Assembly: GCA_910591455.2 (NCBI GenBank)
Contig: OU342818.1
Coordinates: 17,305,821 to 17,369,820, forward strand
DNA: 64,000 nucleotides
Source: Pholis gunnellus
Lineage: Eukaryota; Chordata; Actinopteri; Perciformes; Pholidae
Reading direction: 5' to 3'
This document shows, one piece after another, positions 62,287-64,000 of the stretch. The notes under the pieces are model-generated. The model was not told the DNA's origin. It made no database searches and saw nothing but the letters and a program-made list of their open reading frames with translations. Position 1 is the first letter of the stretch; every line of letters starts with the position of its first letter. Both the position numbers and the translations under genes were made by a program.

Positions 62287-62405
62287 GTAAGCCTCACCTG
62301 AGCCTGTACGTGCCCCTGTACCCGAGGCGCTACTGGAGGCCGGAGCTGCCCAGCTTCTCCACGCCGCACCGGGGGGAAGGGCTGCTACTGGTGGAGTCCC
62401 CAGAG
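62287..62405 (+). CDS. Candidate internal exon of an unidentified gene
   Basis: A pyrimidine-rich tract (about 62248-62280) ends in AAG at 62284-62286. The open frame that follows (codons from 62289) begins KPHLSLYVPLYPRRYWRPEL. Nearly every codon ends in G or C for about 39 codons, and this bias fades after 62405, where GAG|GTACC could be a weak donor. The frame runs on to a TGA at 62475-62477. I do not recognise the protein. Alternatives are a last exon ending at 62477, or chance in a GC-rich patch. The opposite strand has a good donor (CTCAG|GTGAGG) but no codon bias. Confidence 0.35.
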
Positions 62406-62530
62406 GTACCAGGAGGTGGGGTCCATGTGGAGTCTTCCGTGGGAACACTGGCTTCTCCAATGTGCCCTCTAGTCTGAATGCTGCCACATCCGCCCCAACT
62501 TGGTGTAGGTAGACCACTGAAGCATGCCTC

Positions 62531-62531
<1 letters not shown>

Positions 62532-62577
<46 letters not shown>
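62532..62577 (+). repeat. (GT)23 microsatellite
   Basis: A pure TG/GT run of about 46 bases. Confidence 0.95.
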
Positions 62578-62578
<1 letters not shown>

Positions 62579-64000
62579 GACTTTGTGCCATGGCGTCCTG
62601 CTTTTGACGAGCCTCCTCTTTTAGGAGAAGTTGGCTGTCAGCACTCTGGGAGAGGCAGACGACAGACCGGTTAGTACTCAATCAGCATTCTGCCCGGCTT
62701 ATCAGAGGCCAGGCGTGGAGCTACGGTCAGGAGCTCTCCTCACGCTGTCACCCTGCTTGTATGTCACCAAGGCCACGTCTTCAAACGTGGGGGCCATTAG
62801 GCTGTCAGGAAGCATGCACGCCTACAGGGTTACCTGCACTTCTGAGAGCATTCTGCCCGCATCCTGTCAGTGCTGTGGTTGTCACTAACCTATAATGTCC
62901 GCCAAACAGGAGTCTAATAATGTAGAGAGAAAACCGCAGGGGATGTAACAGGACACTTTTTATACTGTGGGCCACGTACAGTCAGCCACCCTTAGAATTT
63001 TGAGATATTTCCAATTATACTCCGCTACATTTCAGAGCAAAAGTACTCTTCACATTTGCTTGACAGTCAGAGTTTGCAGTGACTTTTAAGATCAGGGTCT
63101 CAACATGACCTGATAATGGCTCCAGATGACAAATTCAGGAAATCTGCAAAGTTATTACAATTCTTCCTCTGGGCACGATGAATATCTGTACCAAATTGTA
63201 GGGCAATCCAACCAATAAAGAGCGCTAAAAACCACAATGTGAATGTGTGGTGGCTGCTTGTGTGGCAAAAAAAAAATTGAAAACACTGACTAAGTACCTA
63301 TTTTTCAATCTGTCACTGAAATGTCTCTTCACAGTCCCCCCCCCCCCTCTCCATCACCAACATAACAGTATATATATAAATACGCTCTGCCCCTCCAGCT
63401 ACTTCACATCACCCCCCCCCCGATAGCCCAGAGGACAATGACCTAAATGGATGGGCAGAGTAATGGTCTCCACGCCCCAGAGCATCGTGTTGTCATGACA
63501 GCAGAATGGTCGTGAGCGTCCGGGTGTTTCCTGGCGCTGATGTGACTTTTACCGCAACAAGGCGACTTGTATAAAAGCAGAAGTATGGTGGAGTGATGTG
63601 CTAGCGCTGTTCTGACTGAAGTCTCTGTCGTACTGGAGAGCAATTACTGCTTTTGTTCCTTTACATTTCATCTGCGGACTTGTTGTGCAGAACAAAATAA
63701 GCATTAATAAGGACGGGAAAGCTGCTAACCGTAACTGGTCTGATAACGCCGCTGGACACGCTGCTCGCTAATCGCTCCAATTACAGCGGCTTCCTCCGCA
63801 GAAATGCAGACTTTAACTGAACAACAGCTGCTAGTAAAGACAACACGGTCATCAACGCCTGTAATCAGTTGTCCATGTTGAATTAACCTGGTAGTCGATC
63901 GGTAATCAAGGCTGTTGTTGTTTGTGAATTTCCGGGTAAGGGTCACGTGATACGGGTGTGACGAATCAGGGAAGGACACGTCGTGACTGCTAAGAACCAA
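62578..64000. other. Window end, repeat remnants
   Basis: A 'tactccgctacatttcagag' type fish repeat near 62980-63050, and a partial family B copy at about 63060-63220 (GTACCAAATTGTAGGGCAATCC). C-runs lie near 63337 and 63412. A 91-codon minus-strand frame is cut by the window edge and shows no recognised domain. Confidence 0.35.

Overview
The window looks like teleost fish nuclear DNA. The evidence is two vertebrate genes with fish-type features, very dense (CA/GT)n microsatellites, long C or G homopolymers, and many relics of dispersed repeats with familiar teleost wording (GTTAGCATGCTAAC-type stretches, a tRNA-headed SINE, and the 'caatccatcc' and 'gcttagcataaag' families). Species cannot be fixed from the sequence alone.

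Region 1-13.7 kb holds the recognisable genes, both on the + strand. A single-exon olig-family bHLH transcription factor (best fit olig4; CDS 2194-2955) sits behind a TATA-box promoter. About 4 kb further on is bsdc1, an 11-coding-exon gene (CDS 7132-12142, spliced product 431 aa). Its exons could be resolved base by base: all introns are GT-AG, phases are consistent, and the protein aligns along its length with vertebrate BSDC1 as I know it. Between the two genes are stretches with clustered SOX- and homeodomain-type sites that could be olig4 enhancers.

Region 13.7-64 kb has no gene I can recognise. It is mostly unique AT/GC-mixed sequence with microsatellites, poly-C/poly-G tracts, a 33-bp minisatellite (29 units of identical length plus decayed edges, 22.7-23.7 kb), two SINE copies, other old repeats and several stretches that read like conserved noncoding elements. 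One exon-like segment near 62.3 kb has strongly GC-ending codons after a good polypyrimidine tract. It may be an exon of an unidentified gene, in which case much of the 50 kb could be intron. No autonomous transposon, rRNA, functional tRNA or CRISPR array was found.

No clearly novel biological system is visible. The most distinctive unexplained structures are three near-perfect short hairpins or palindromes (10073-10113, 22300-22334, 40086-40110), the fixed-length minisatellite with an internal three-unit higher-order repeat, and the candidate exon at 62287-62405.
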